This document shows, one piece after another, positions 1 to 8,941 of a stretch of DNA of 64,000 bases (positions are counted from its first letter, which is position 1; each line of letters begins with the position of its first letter). A model generated the notes under the pieces. It saw only the letters and a list, made by a program, of their open reading frames with translations, had not been told where the DNA came from and searched no databases. The stretch is from Runella sp. CRIBMP (GTDB lineage Bacteria; Bacteroidota; Bacteroidia; Cytophagales; Spirosomataceae). Position numbers and translations under genes: made by a program. The stretch covers positions 620,001-684,000 of the forward strand of contig NZ_JAAAKZ010000001.1 of the NCBI RefSeq assembly GCF_009905605.1, written 5' to 3'.

Positions 1-1338
1 AAAAAAAATCCTATTTTGTTATTTGTTTTTTCCCTGTTTCTGGTATTCCCAACTCTTGTAAAAGCCCAAAAAACTGCGGCTGAGTTTTTTGAAGAAGGAG
101 TGACAAAAAGTAAAGCGGGAGATTTTATGGCGGCATTGCAGGCGTTCAATCAGGCCATTTCTATGAGTCCAGAAAATGCCCCCAGCTACTACAACCGTGC
201 CATGGCAAAGGCCAACCTAAAAGACAATCGAGGCGCCATTTTGGATTTTGATCGTTCGATTGAACTTAACCCTAAATATTCAGACGCTTATTTATACCGT
301 GGAATCAGCAAGGCTAAGCAAGATGACTTTCGCTCGGCTATTCAGGATTTCTCGAGGTCTATTGAATTAAACCCTGATGACTCTCAGGGATATTATCAGC
401 GGGGAATCAACCGTTCTCGCCTTGAAAATTACCGGGGGGCGTTGCAAGATTTGAACCGCACAGTGGAGTTGGAGCCCAACAACGCGGGGGCACTGTATGC
501 AAGAGGAAACGTAAAATTGAAACTTGAAGATTTTACCAGCGCATTAACCGACTTTTCGCGGGTGATTGACCTCACGCCCAAAAGCCCGTCGGCTTTTGCA
601 GGTCGGGGATATGCTCGGATTAAATTGAATGATTTTAACGGCTCCGTGGCGGATTATTCAAAAGCCATTGAGCTAAAACCAGATGAGGCTGAGTCGTTTT
701 ATAACCGAGGATTTTCGCGGAGTAAATTAGAAAAATACGAAGAAGCCATTGCCGATTTTGACCAAGCTATCACGCTCGATCCTCAAAATCACCGGGCCTA
801 TTACGGTCGTGGGTTTTGTAAAAGTAAATTAGGAAACCAACGCGATGCCATCAGCGATTTAAACAAAGCGGTTGATCTTAACAATACACCGACGGATTCG
901 AAAGTAGTGTATGCTGGACGAATTTCGCGTACTATATTGGATGAACTGAGAGGCGTGGTGCAAGAGCGCAACAAAATTAATGAACTGTCGACTGAGCGTT
1001 CGGAAGCGCTTTTTGCAAGAGCAGTGGGTAAAAACAAACAAGGAGACGGTAAGGGTGCCATCGTAGACTTAAACCGAGCCATTGAATTAAACCCTACTTA
1101 CTACGAAGCGTATTTTACGCGGGGAATGGTAAAATCGGCGATGGGCGACCAGCGCGGTGCTGTTTTGGATTGTACAAGTGCTTTGAAACTTAACCCTAAA
1201 TACGCCGAAGCATATTATGTACGCGGCCTAATCAAGCACAGCCTTGGCGACGAAAACAGCGGTTGCATGGACCTCTCGAAAGCGGGAGAATTGGGTTATA
1301 CGCAAGCCTATAAAGTAATCAGCGATTATTGTAATTAA
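1..1338 (+). CDS. Exported tetratricopeptide repeat protein (5' end outside window)
   Basis: The reading frame is open from base 1 and starts KKNPILLF, then a hydrophobic stretch ending VKAQ. This looks like a signal peptide whose ATG lies just upstream of the window, so the TTG at 16 is not the likely start. The rest is about ten TPR units of the type 'YYNRGxxKxxLxDxxGAIxDFxRAIELNP', each roughly 34 residues. A less regular linker at about residues 285-325 separates the last three repeats, and the tail carries two cysteines (GCMDL, SDYCN). TPR arrays bind other proteins, and the signal peptide places this one in the periplasm or outer membrane. Its partner cannot be read from the sequence. 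A strong hairpin terminator follows the stop. The family call is secure; the specific role is unknown. Confidence 0.85.
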   Translation, partial: KKNPILLFVFSLFLVFPTLVKAQKTAAEFFEEGVTKSKAGDFMAALQAFNQAISMSPENAPSYYNRAMAKANLKDNRGAILDFDRSIELNPKYSDAYLYRGISKAKQDDFRSAIQDFSRSIELNPDDSQGYYQRGINRSRLENYRGALQDLNRTVELEPNNAGALYARGNVKLKLEDFTSALTDFSRVIDLTPKSPSAFAGRGYARIKLNDFNGSVADYSKAIELKPDEAESFYNRGFSRSKLEKYEEAIADFDQAITLDPQNHRAYYGRGFCKSKLGNQRDAISDLNKAVDLNNTPTDSKVVYAGRISRTILDELRGVVQERNKINELSTERSEALFARAVGKNKQGDGKGAIVDLNRAIELNPTYYEAYFTRGMVKSAMGDQRGAVLDCTSALKLNPKYAEAYYVRGLIKHSLGDENSGCMDLSKAGELGYTQAYKVISDYCN

Positions 1339-1365
1339 TAGCAAAGCCTTGTAGGTTTATATAAC

Positions 1366-1400
1366 AAAAGCGCAATCGGAGTTCCCGGTTGCGCTTTTGT
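1366..1400. terminator. Rho-independent terminator between convergent genes
   Basis: A 14-bp stem (AAAAGCGCAATCGG at 1366-1379 against CCGGTTGCGCTTTT at 1385-1398, one G-T pair) closes a 5-nt loop and ends in T-runs on both strands. It lies between the TPR gene and the convergent AMP nucleosidase gene and can serve both. Confidence 0.8.
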
Positions 1401-1421
1401 ATGAAGGGGCAAACGAATTTT

Positions 1422-2192
1422 TTACTCAAACCGTAAGTGCTTCACTGATTCGCCCGAACTGGCCAATTCGATGAGAGAATCAATACCGATTTGCAGGTGG
1501 CGTTCCACAAATGTCGAGGTTACTTTTTTGTCGCTTTCTTCGGTTTTTACTCCTTCTGGAACCAACGGGTTATCAGAAACCAGCAGCAATGCCCCGTGTG
1601 GTATCTGATTCACAAAACCGACCGTAAAGATGGTAGCGGTTTCCATGTCAATGGCCATGGTACGGATTTCGCGCAGATAATCTTTAAACACTTCGTCGTG
1701 TTCCCAAATGCGGCGGTTGGTGGTGTACACCGTGCCAGTCCAATAGTCCAGTTCGTGCTGTTTTATCACCGAGGAGACGGCGCGTTGTAAGCGAAACGAA
1801 GGCAGCGCTGGGATTTCAGGGCGCATGTAATCGTTGCTGGTTCCTTCGCCGCGAATGGCCGCAATGGGGAGCACTAAATCCCCGATTTGCGTCTTTTTCA
1901 GCCCGCCACATTTTCCTAAAAACAATACTGCTTTGGGCGAAACCGCCGACAGCAAATCCATGACCGTGGCGGCCATGGCGCTACCCATTCCGAAATTGAT
2001 GATGGTGATATTGTTGGCAGTGGCGGTTTGCATGGCGCGGCCCTGACCCTGTATTTCTACGCTGTATCTGTCGGCAAACATCTGTACGTAGTTGATAAAA
2101 TTGGTCAACAGGATGTATTCTCCAAACGATTCAAGCGGAGTGCCTGTGTAGCGGGGGAGCCAATTTTCTACGATTTCTTCTTTGGTTTTCAT
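1422..2192 (-). CDS. amn: AMP nucleosidase, short Bacteroidota form
   Basis: This 256-residue protein of the PNP/UDP phosphorylase fold hydrolyses AMP to adenine and ribose 5-phosphate in the cytoplasm. Visible marks are the phosphate/ribose-site region 'NFGMGSAMAATVMDL', the segment 'LFLGKCGGLKK' near residue 93, and the nucleoside-binding signature 'AIDMETATIF' with its conserved Met-Glu. Next comes 'LLVSDNPLVPEG' with the catalytic-type Asp. The length matches the roughly 257-residue form of this phylum, which lacks the N-terminal regulatory domain of the E. coli enzyme. The ATG at 2192 is the first in-frame start and faces the next gene with an 80-bp divergent promoter region. The family is secure; a related nucleosidase specificity cannot be excluded. 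Confidence 0.88.
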   Translation of the reverse strand: MKTKEEIVENWLPRYTGTPLESFGEYILLTNFINYVQMFADRYSVEIQGQGRAMQTATANNITIINFGMGSAMAATVMDLLSAVSPKAVLFLGKCGGLKKTQIGDLVLPIAAIRGEGTSNDYMRPEIPALPSFRLQRAVSSVIKQHELDYWTGTVYTTNRRIWEHDEVFKDYLREIRTMAIDMETATIFTVGFVNQIPHGALLLVSDNPLVPEGVKTEESDKKVTSTFVERHLQIGIDSLIELASSGESVKHLRFE

Positions 2193-2272
2193 TAGTTTTG
2201 TTGTTGATTTCTGGGAAGGATAGGTTAAAAAAAAGATTTGTAAGAATCAATGTCTTACAAATCCCGCAAAAG

Positions 2273-2722
2273 ATGGTACAGTTAAATTTGCCCGCCTTTG
2301 AGTACAAAGTTACAAAAATCGGCGAAAAACCCTACATTTTCGACATCATACGGCGCAAATACGTGGTGATAACGCCCGAAGAATGGGTGCGCCAACACGT
2401 CTTGCATTGGCTCATGGGCGAGCATCGTTTTCCGAAAGCCCTGATTCGGACCGAAAGCGGCTTAACCTATCACCAGTTGGCCAAACGCACCGATATATTA
2501 ATTTATGACCGCGAAGGGGTTCCCTTTTTATTGGTGGAATGCAAAGCCCCGCACATCTCGCTCAACGACGTGGTTTTTGAACAGGCGATTCGCTATAATT
2601 CCATTTTGAAAGCCCGCTACGTATTGATAAGCAACGGAATGGATTATTTTGTTTTTGAAGTAAAAGACGGGCAGGCTTTTTTGTTGGATACCATTCCTTC
2701 TTACGCGGCGGGCATCGAATAA
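2273..2722 (+). CDS. Stand-alone type I restriction HSDR_N-like domain protein
   Basis: This protein of 149 residues starts at the ATG at 2273; the longer frame from 2198 uses a non-ATG start inside the divergent promoter region. It carries the PD-(D/E)xK-type core of the HsdR N-terminal domain family: 'RTDILIYDREGVPFLLVECKAP' region (D then ExK), followed by 'FEQAIRYN' and a closing 'YVLISNGMDYFVFE'. No helicase, HsdM or HsdS is nearby, so it is not a restriction system. Proteins of this size are widespread single-copy genes in Bacteroidota with no established function that I know of. It may bind or cut nucleic acid (inference). It converges on the CotH gene with only 4 bp between stop codons. 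Confidence 0.75.
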   Translation: MVQLNLPAFEYKVTKIGEKPYIFDIIRRKYVVITPEEWVRQHVLHWLMGEHRFPKALIRTESGLTYHQLAKRTDILIYDREGVPFLLVECKAPHISLNDVVFEQAIRYNSILKARYVLISNGMDYFVFEVKDGQAFLLDTIPSYAAGIE

Positions 2723-2726
2723 CCGT

Positions 2727-4355
2727 TTATCGTTTCATCATTTTCTTCTGAAGCACTTCTCGGGGCGTATGGATGCGTAAAATATACGTGCCTGAAGGTC
2801 CTGTTATGGGCAATGAAATTTCGTTCTTGGCATGTTCCAGAAAATGAAGTTTGGTATCAAGCAACCGACCGTTTATGTCAAATACTTCTGTCAATATCTC
2901 CATCGGTCGCGGGGTTTTTAGTACCAATCGAGCTTGTTCTGAAAAAGGGTTGGGGGCCAATTCTACGCTGATTTCGGTAGCTGCTGGGCTAGGGTCGATA
3001 GACGTCAGCGTACCGGGCATGGAGGCATCAAGCCACGCTAGTCGGGCCGAAAGCCAGTTTTTTAGCTCATTGATTTCGCCTTGCCAAGTGGTAGGAACAG
3101 GCTTAGGGTTAGGCCAAAGATATACCCCCAAAACGGGCCACCGCTGAAAATTACGCTGTTGGGAGGATTGTAACGTAGTGGCTAGTGAGTCGATATAAAC
3201 ATTTAGGCGTTCGGTTTTCCACGGGCCCGCGCGCATCCGTTTGTATTCACCGTAAAGGGTATTGACAAAATAAGGGTCTTCCAACATGCGTTTCCACTGG
3301 AAAGGCATCAGCCAATTGTCGTCTGGGCAAATATCGCCGTAAAGATAGGCCCAGCCATAGGGTTGGTTGCCCTGGCAATAATCTACGTTGGCAAACGCCA
3401 AATCGTAATCCCAAGCTGGACCCGCTTTGATTTTTCCTTTTTTACTGTCGCGTTCTTTGTGAAAAAAACTGCTGATTCGGTACCCGTCTACGTTCTTGGA
3501 AGCTTCATTGACCAGAAATATCTGCGCAAATGAAAGTGGGTCAAAATAACGTCGATAGCCGTTGACGGAATCTCGAAATGTGGCCCCGTTGAGGGCTGAT
3601 TCAGCGGTAGTGACGTAGTTTCGAAGATAGAGCCGTTGCTCACCCGTCATGTCGTCAAACTTCGGGTACTCGTACAAATACAGTGTACGTTGCCCGCGAC
3701 TTGCTTTCAACGGCGGGATTTGAGAGTACCAACCCGCACTACCTCCTGAGCCAGTGGTTTTGTCGATTTTAAAGATATAGCCACCCGTGAGGGCATCACC
3801 GCTGTTGTCGGTGGTCGACATTTTGGTGATTCCGAGCCGCCCGTTGCTGCGTTTTATCTTTTCCATCAATACATAAATGCCTTCATAACGACCGTTTAGG
3901 ACCAGTTCTACGTAGTGGGTTCGGCTGGCGTACATTCCTAAATCATTGGCCATCTTCATTGCCAACACATTGTGAATAAGGCTTTTCTCGTTGTAAGATG
4001 CAAACAAAATCCAATCTTCGTTTTTGGGCATTCCCAACAGCGCTACTTCTTTGTTTTCGCCTTGTGCGTCGCGGAGCTCAAAACCGTACGATTTTTTGGG
4101 GAACATCTGCGACGAAGAACCACGAAATTCAATGCCAGCAAATCCGTCGTATACGTTGGGGGCGTCGGTGAGGGAGGTAATTTTGTCGGGACCGTTGTAA
4201 ATGATTTTTATCTTGACGGTTGTTTTGGGTTCATCTACAATGGTTCGCCCTTCCGTCTCAATCATCACAATCGGTAAGTTGGTAGAATAAAAACCTTGGG
4301 CATAAATACTGCCTTGAAACAACAGCCAACCGCACAATCCAATCAATTTTTTCAT
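2727..4355 (-). CDS. CotH-like protein with T9SS sorting domain
   Basis: This 542-residue secreted protein has a signal peptide ending IYAQG, then a CotH kinase-like domain at about residues 60-400. Marks are 'GIEFRGSSSQMFPKKSYGFEL', 'LVLNGRYEGIYVLMEKI' and 'AGPAWDYDLAFAN', the latter carrying the Asp residues expected to hold metal/ATP. The last 75 residues ('LAPNPFSEQARL' to 'GTYILRI...KKMMKR') form a type A T9SS C-terminal sorting domain, so the protein should cross the outer membrane by type IX secretion and be attached to the surface or released. CotH proteins of spore formers are atypical protein kinases; the substrate in Bacteroidota is unknown. It appears to be a single-gene unit. Confidence 0.85.
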   Translation of the reverse strand: MKKLIGLCGWLLFQGSIYAQGFYSTNLPIVMIETEGRTIVDEPKTTVKIKIIYNGPDKITSLTDAPNVYDGFAGIEFRGSSSQMFPKKSYGFELRDAQGENKEVALLGMPKNEDWILFASYNEKSLIHNVLAMKMANDLGMYASRTHYVELVLNGRYEGIYVLMEKIKRSNGRLGITKMSTTDNSGDALTGGYIFKIDKTTGSGGSAGWYSQIPPLKASRGQRTLYLYEYPKFDDMTGEQRLYLRNYVTTAESALNGATFRDSVNGYRRYFDPLSFAQIFLVNEASKNVDGYRISSFFHKERDSKKGKIKAGPAWDYDLAFANVDYCQGNQPYGWAYLYGDICPDDNWLMPFQWKRMLEDPYFVNTLYGEYKRMRAGPWKTERLNVYIDSLATTLQSSQQRNFQRWPVLGVYLWPNPKPVPTTWQGEINELKNWLSARLAWLDASMPGTLTSIDPSPAATEISVELAPNPFSEQARLVLKTPRPMEILTEVFDINGRLLDTKLHFLEHAKNEISLPITGPSGTYILRIHTPREVLQKKMMKR

Positions 4356-4558
4356 TTTTACAATCTTTTTTGCCCCCTTACGTTTCCATAGGTAATTAGT
4401 GAATAAATGTAAGAAAACAACCTTTTATTTGTTAAAACAGCATCGTTTTTGTTTAAAATAGGTTACTGTTAAACGCATTTAAACAGAGAATGTTTAATTA
4501 GAAAACGTGAATGTATAAAACTCATTAACAAATGATTACGCAGCAAAAAACGACGGTT

Positions 4559-4993
4559 ATGGACCGGAAAGAATTTTTCAAACTGGTTGGAGTAAGTGTA
4601 GGCGCCATTGTATTACAACAATGTTTGTCGGGGTGCAGTACTGGAGGAACCGATGATCCCAAGCCAGGTGATGAAACGCCGACGAATGATTTTACGCTGA
4701 ATGTTAACGACCCCAATTATACCGCCCTCCGTACCGCGGGTGGATTTATTCGCTACAAGGGAATCATCATTGCGCGTACTTTGCAGGGAGCCGTCATTGC
4801 GGTTTCTCAGGCATGTACCCACGAAGGAACTCCCGTAAATTATGTAAGTTCAAACAGTACCTTTGTGTGCCCAAATCACGGGTCGGTTTTTACGGACAGA
4901 GGGGCCGTGCAGACTGGCCCCGCCACCAAGCCGCTTACATCGTATAAAACCTCCTTTGATGCCTCTACGGGGGTGGTTGAGGTTATTGTTTAA
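4559..4993 (+). CDS. Rieske [2Fe-2S] lipoprotein
   Basis: The N-terminus MDRKEFFKLVGVSVGA leads to a lipobox (LSGC), so the mature protein is probably an inner- or outer-membrane lipoprotein facing the periplasm. At the C-terminus the Rieske ligands are complete: 'CTHEG' and, about 16 residues later, 'CPNHGS', giving Cys-x-His and Cys-x-x-His for a 2Fe-2S cluster. An ATG at 4532 is also in frame, but starting at 4559 gives a normal signal sequence. The gene ends 8 bp before the menE ATG, and menE makes a menaquinone precursor. A role in quinol-linked electron transfer is therefore plausible but inferred. It lacks the transmembrane anchor of cytochrome bc1 Rieske subunits. Confidence 0.85.
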   Translation: MDRKEFFKLVGVSVGAIVLQQCLSGCSTGGTDDPKPGDETPTNDFTLNVNDPNYTALRTAGGFIRYKGIIIARTLQGAVIAVSQACTHEGTPVNYVSSNSTFVCPNHGSVFTDRGAVQTGPATKPLTSYKTSFDASTGVVEVIV

Positions 4994-5001
4994 AAGTGAG
5001 A

Positions 5002-6051
5002 ATGTATTACGAAATTCATCCCGCAAAAATACTGCAAACTCCCGCGCCCAATGACCCGTATTTTCGGCAGGCGTGGGAGTTTTGTCGTGATTGGGCGTTG
5101 GAGAAAACAGCTTTTGTTCTTCATACCTCGGGGTCTACGGGGCAGCCCAAGCCCATTATGCTTACGCGCGCTCAAATGAAGGCCAGTGCCCGTATGACTG
5201 CGCAAGCACTGGGGTTGCAGGAAGGAAATGCCGCGCTCGTTTGCTTAAACGTGGCCTACATTGCAGGCACAATGATGCTCGTGCGGGGCATGGAAATCGG
5301 CCTGACGATGTACATTGTATCGCCGTCTTCGCAGCCGTTTGAGGCATTGCCCGAAGAAACCGACGTTGATTTTGCAGCATTTGTACCGCTTCAAATCGAA
5401 ACCCTGTTGGAGAGTCAACCGTCACGCCTTGATTCATTGAAGGTGATTTTGGTTGGTGGAGCGGCGATAAGCGGGCCTTTATTGACGAAAATAAAAACCG
5501 TGCGAGCTTTGGTATTTAGCACCTACGGAATGACAGAAACCGTATCGCACGTGGCTTTACAACGCCTTAACGAGGCTATTGAAGCGGACAAATCGTACCA
5601 GTTGTTGACGGGAATAGAAGCTGCCGTTGATGAACGTAACTGTTTGCGAGTCAGGGGGGACGTGACCAACGGGGAATGGGTGCAAACCAATGATGTGGTC
5701 GTATTTACGGGTGAACGTCACTTTCAAATTGTGGGTCGGGCCGATAATATCATCAATAGTGGTGGTATAAAAATTCAGTTGGAAAAGGTAGAAAGGGCTT
5801 TTGAACAGGTTTGGAATCGCTCCACGCGGTATTTTGCGTGGTGGAAGCCCGACGAGCGTTTGGGTCAACGATTGATTTTAGTGCTTGAAACCTCGGAAGT
5901 GGTGGATGTAGAAGCCTTAAAAAAAGGGTTAGCTTTTTTCTTAAGCCCTTATGAAATCCCCAAGGAGCTGATTAGGGTGGAAAAATTTCGCGAAACTCCC
6001 ACGGGAAAAGTAGATAAACGGGCTACCTTTGCAAGTACCCAATCGTTGTAA
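5002..6051 (+). CDS. menE: o-Succinylbenzoate-CoA ligase (menaquinone synthesis)
   Basis: This 349-residue acyl-adenylate-forming enzyme activates o-succinylbenzoate to its CoA thioester in menaquinone synthesis in the cytoplasm. It shows the AMP/phosphate loop 'LHTSGSTGQPKPI' at about residue 40 and the adenylate motif 'STYGMTETVSHVA'. It also has the hinge region 'VGRADNIINSGGIKI' and the C-terminal catalytic lysine segment 'ETPTGKVDKRA'. The length matches the compact MenE of Bacteroidota, which lacks much of the N-terminal subdomain of longer ligases. A GTG two codons upstream (4996) is possible; the ATG at 5002 is preferred. It follows the Rieske gene closely and is probably co-transcribed with it. 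Other small acyl-CoA ligases are the main alternative. Confidence 0.82.
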   Translation: MYYEIHPAKILQTPAPNDPYFRQAWEFCRDWALEKTAFVLHTSGSTGQPKPIMLTRAQMKASARMTAQALGLQEGNAALVCLNVAYIAGTMMLVRGMEIGLTMYIVSPSSQPFEALPEETDVDFAAFVPLQIETLLESQPSRLDSLKVILVGGAAISGPLLTKIKTVRALVFSTYGMTETVSHVALQRLNEAIEADKSYQLLTGIEAAVDERNCLRVRGDVTNGEWVQTNDVVVFTGERHFQIVGRADNIINSGGIKIQLEKVERAFEQVWNRSTRYFAWWKPDERLGQRLILVLETSEVVDVEALKKGLAFFLSPYEIPKELIRVEKFRETPTGKVDKRATFASTQSL

Positions 6052-6096
6052 AGACTTGAAAAAGCGACGATTATTCACTCAATCAATCCCTGAAAA

Positions 6097-6864
6097 ATGT
6101 CATTGTTTCGTCAGCTCACCATTCATTTTGAAACCTCGGCTCAATTGCCGCCGCCTTATTCATACCAATATGCATTAACGCTTACTCCCGTGGCGGAGCT
6201 TTTGCAGGTCGATTTGAAATTAACGTATACGCACCGCGACGAACTGGATGCCGATGAGATTGAAGCCGAGGGATTTACGGACAACGATGATTATCACTGG
6301 AAAGGGGAGTTGGACAAAGTATGGCGTGGCGAGTTGGAAAAATTGTTGGCTAAAACCCGTCTATCGGGAGGAATCATGCTCGACGATGAGCAGGATTTTT
6401 TGACTTTGGAGTGGCAAACGGAAAAACTCCAGCGGGGCCAGCCCGAAAACCTGAGCGACTGGCATTATTTTGCGCAGGAGCTATTGCAGGCCACCATCGA
6501 AACGTCGGGCAAAGAGCGCGCTTTTGAATTACACATTCTTGACGTGACGGCGCAGGGAACGGTGGAAGCTATTGTAACGGCCTCTTTCCGGACGCGCAGT
6601 GCCCAGATAAAACGCGTGGTGGATGGTGGCAAATCATCGCTTAGGTTTTATCCGTGGCAAGAATTGCCACATTTGATGGAGGTGCTCTATGCGCCCAATT
6701 GGCTCACTGATAACGCCGCCGCCCAAAAGCCTAAACGCAATGGGCTGTACTTCAATCCAGGTGATGAATTGTGGTATGAGTACAATAAACAGGTGGTTGA
6801 GCCTGGAAAAGGCGCTTCGACTTTGCCTAAATTAAAAAGCCTGATTGGCAAATTATTGAGTTGA
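6097..6864 (+). CDS. Conserved hypothetical protein, 255 residues
   Basis: I do not recognise a named domain. The protein has no signal peptide or membrane segment and is acidic in its N-terminal half ('RDELDADEIEAEGFTDNDD'). Its ends look conserved: 'FRQLTIHFETSAQLPPPYSYQYAL' at the start, and 'RNGLYFNPGDELWYEYN' followed by 'LPKLKSLIGKLLS' at the end. It is therefore likely a cytoplasmic Bacteroidota-specific protein. It begins 45 bp after menE and ends 37 bp before the histidine kinase gene, on the same strand, so the block may be one transcript. The coding assignment is firm from frame length and codon pattern; no function is proposed. Confidence 0.72.
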   Translation: MSLFRQLTIHFETSAQLPPPYSYQYALTLTPVAELLQVDLKLTYTHRDELDADEIEAEGFTDNDDYHWKGELDKVWRGELEKLLAKTRLSGGIMLDDEQDFLTLEWQTEKLQRGQPENLSDWHYFAQELLQATIETSGKERAFELHILDVTAQGTVEAIVTASFRTRSAQIKRVVDGGKSSLRFYPWQELPHLMEVLYAPNWLTDNAAAQKPKRNGLYFNPGDELWYEYNKQVVEPGKGASTLPKLKSLIGKLLS

Positions 6865-6901
6865 CCCTTCGTTGACCAACATTCTTTCGGCTGTATTTTT
6901 T

Positions 6902-8284
6902 ATGAAAATCCGGACCAAAATAGCGCTTCAGTTTACGGCCATCATCGCGTTGATTTTGGCTACATTCTCAGCGTCGTTTTATTACATTGCCCAGCAAAAC
7001 CGCAAAGATGAGTTTTTTGCGCGGTTGCGCGACCGGGCTTTGACGGATGCCAATTTGCTCATAAAAGTAGGTCCAATCAATACCAAACTGCTGAAACTTA
7101 TTGACCAAGAAACGCTTTCTAAGCTATACGCCGAGAAAGTGTTGATGTTTAACGCCGACAATAAAGTTCTTTATGCCAGCTACAGTGCCGATAGTTTGGA
7201 AATTTATTACTTCTACAATCCTGAATTGTTGAAACGTGTACGTGAACGTAAGTACGTCGAAACCACCCGCGACAGCCTCGATGTGGTGGGCGTGATGTAT
7301 ACCGATGAAGAAAAAGGGGAGTTTGTGGTGATGGCTTCGGCGCAGGATTACATGGGCAAAATCCAGCTCGAAAAACTCAGGGAGTCATTGGTGTACAGTT
7401 TTTTGTTTGGTGTGCTGATTACTATTGTGTTAGGGTTCATCTTTGCGGGGCAGTCGCTCAAACCTATTTCGGCGATGAACAAGGAAATCAGTACAATTAC
7501 GGCCTACAACCTTCGAAAACCGCTCAATGAAGGGAATCGACAGGACGAGATTGCCCAATTGGCCATCAATTTTAACCAGATGCTGGAGAGACTCGAAGAG
7601 TCGTTTGACTTACAGCGAAGTTTTGTGTCCAATGCTTCGCATGAATTGCGGACACCGCTGGCAGGATTGAAATCCGAAATTCAGGTCTCATTGGAAGAAG
7701 AGCGCACACCCGACGAATACCGTAAAGTGCTGCGCTCGGTGCTGAATGATACCCAACGGCTCATTCAGTTGACCAATGGACTGCTCCAATTGGCACAGTC
7801 CGAAAAGAAAGAGCGGTCCATCAGTTTTCAGGAAGTGCGGCTTGATGAGCTGATTTTTGAAACGCAGGAGGAGTTATTAAGCCTTCATAATGATTATCAG
7901 ATAAACATTGATTTTGACGATATACCCGATTTAGAGCAAGATATTACCGTTTTGGGCAATGGCCCTCTCCTCAAAACCGTCTTCAGTAATCTGATTGACA
8001 ATGCCTGTAAATATTCTTCCGAAAAACGGGCAGAAGTGCGCATTGGTTTCAACGACAAAAGTTGTTTCGTTCGGGTGATAGACAAGGGAATCGGGATTCC
8101 CGACGATGAAAAACAGCGCATTTTTGAGCCGCTTTACCGCGCCAAAAACGCCACGGCTTTTCGTGGGTACGGGATAGGACTGTCGGTTTGTCGGCGGATT
8201 GTGGACATGCATCGGGGCTCGATTCGGTTGCAGAGTGAGTTACACAAAGGCAGTACTTTTGAGGTAGTATTACCGCACGTTTAG
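6902..8284 (+). CDS. Sensor histidine kinase (HAMP, HisKA, HATPase), orphan
   Basis: This 460-residue inner-membrane sensor kinase begins at the ATG at 6902; the frame is open from a TTG at 6872. A first membrane segment (about residues 8-30) is followed by a periplasmic region of roughly 130 residues, then a second membrane segment ('SFLFGVLITIVLGFIFAG') and a HAMP linker. The H box 'SNASHELRTPLAGL' puts the phosphorylated His at residue 247. The ATPase domain has an N box 'NLIDNACKYS', a G1 box 'DKGIGIP' and a G2 box 'GYGIGLSVCRRI'. The architecture resembles CusS/QseC-type kinases, but no response regulator adjoins it within the window. The following PH-domain gene starts 30 bp downstream and may be co-transcribed. 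Confidence 0.9.
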   Translation: MKIRTKIALQFTAIIALILATFSASFYYIAQQNRKDEFFARLRDRALTDANLLIKVGPINTKLLKLIDQETLSKLYAEKVLMFNADNKVLYASYSADSLEIYYFYNPELLKRVRERKYVETTRDSLDVVGVMYTDEEKGEFVVMASAQDYMGKIQLEKLRESLVYSFLFGVLITIVLGFIFAGQSLKPISAMNKEISTITAYNLRKPLNEGNRQDEIAQLAINFNQMLERLEESFDLQRSFVSNASHELRTPLAGLKSEIQVSLEEERTPDEYRKVLRSVLNDTQRLIQLTNGLLQLAQSEKKERSISFQEVRLDELIFETQEELLSLHNDYQINIDFDDIPDLEQDITVLGNGPLLKTVFSNLIDNACKYSSEKRAEVRIGFNDKSCFVRVIDKGIGIPDDEKQRIFEPLYRAKNATAFRGYGIGLSVCRRIVDMHRGSIRLQSELHKGSTFEVVLPHV

Positions 8285-8314
8285 TGATAAACTAATTTAC
8301 TAACCCCCATACTC

Positions 8315-8860
8315 GTGGAAACTTCTGACAAATCTGTGTTCAAAGCTCAATTCAATGAGCTTGTCAAGCCCTACATGGTGCTCTACGTAGGCTCGCTCTT
8401 TTTCGTGACCGTCATCGGCATTGTGCTGCTGCCATTTTGGTTTTTGGGCGTAGGGCAGTGGTGGAGCCGCCATTACTACGACAAGCTGGAATGTGAACTC
8501 ACCGAAACCGCCATTCGCTTCAAAAAAGGGATTTTGGTACAGGTGGAGAAAACCATACCGTTGGAAAACATTCAGGATGTGACCTTTGTAGAAGGACCAT
8601 TGTTGAAGTATTTTCATTTGTGTATCCTCAAATTTGAAACGGCGGGTCAAAGTGCAGGTCAGGCCAATGATATGCAACTAGTTGGTATTATCAACGCGCA
8701 GGAGCTGCGTAACTTGATTTTATCGCAACGCCAAATACGAATGCAGGCCAAAAACACAGCCCCTGCCAATCCTGTTTCCGACAACGCAGCTGTGCTTCAG
8801 GAAATCAAAGAACTGTTGGCCGATATTAAGGGCATTATGCAGACCCAACGCGTTCAATAA
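8315..8860 (+). CDS. Membrane protein with bacterial PH domain (YdbS-like), GTG start
   Basis: This 181-residue protein has an N-terminal hydrophobic hairpin ('MVLYVGSLFFVTVIGIVLLPFWFLG'), then a bacterial PH domain of the DUF304/bPH_2 type. The domain is marked by 'CELTETAIRFKKGILVQVEKTIPL', 'ENIQDVTFVEGPLLKYFHL' and 'GIINAQELRNLIL'. The C-terminal 50 residues form a polar helix. The frame starts at a GTG (8315), and no in-frame ATG precedes the membrane segment. Such proteins sit in the inner membrane; the function of the family is poorly known. It follows the histidine kinase by 30 bp. Confidence 0.8.
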   Translation: METSDKSVFKAQFNELVKPYMVLYVGSLFFVTVIGIVLLPFWFLGVGQWWSRHYYDKLECELTETAIRFKKGILVQVEKTIPLENIQDVTFVEGPLLKYFHLCILKFETAGQSAGQANDMQLVGIINAQELRNLILSQRQIRMQAKNTAPANPVSDNAAVLQEIKELLADIKGIMQTQRVQ

Positions 8861-8941
8861 TTTGTTTCGATTAGAAAAACGCCCTCTATTGCTTTTGCAG
8901 TCAAATCGTTTATTCACTCAAACTTCCCAAACGACACAACT

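Noticed and set aside
2273-2722. Reading the HSDR_N-like gene as part of a restriction-modification system.
   Set aside because: No helicase, methyltransferase or specificity subunit is within reach, and the protein is only the N-terminal domain size.
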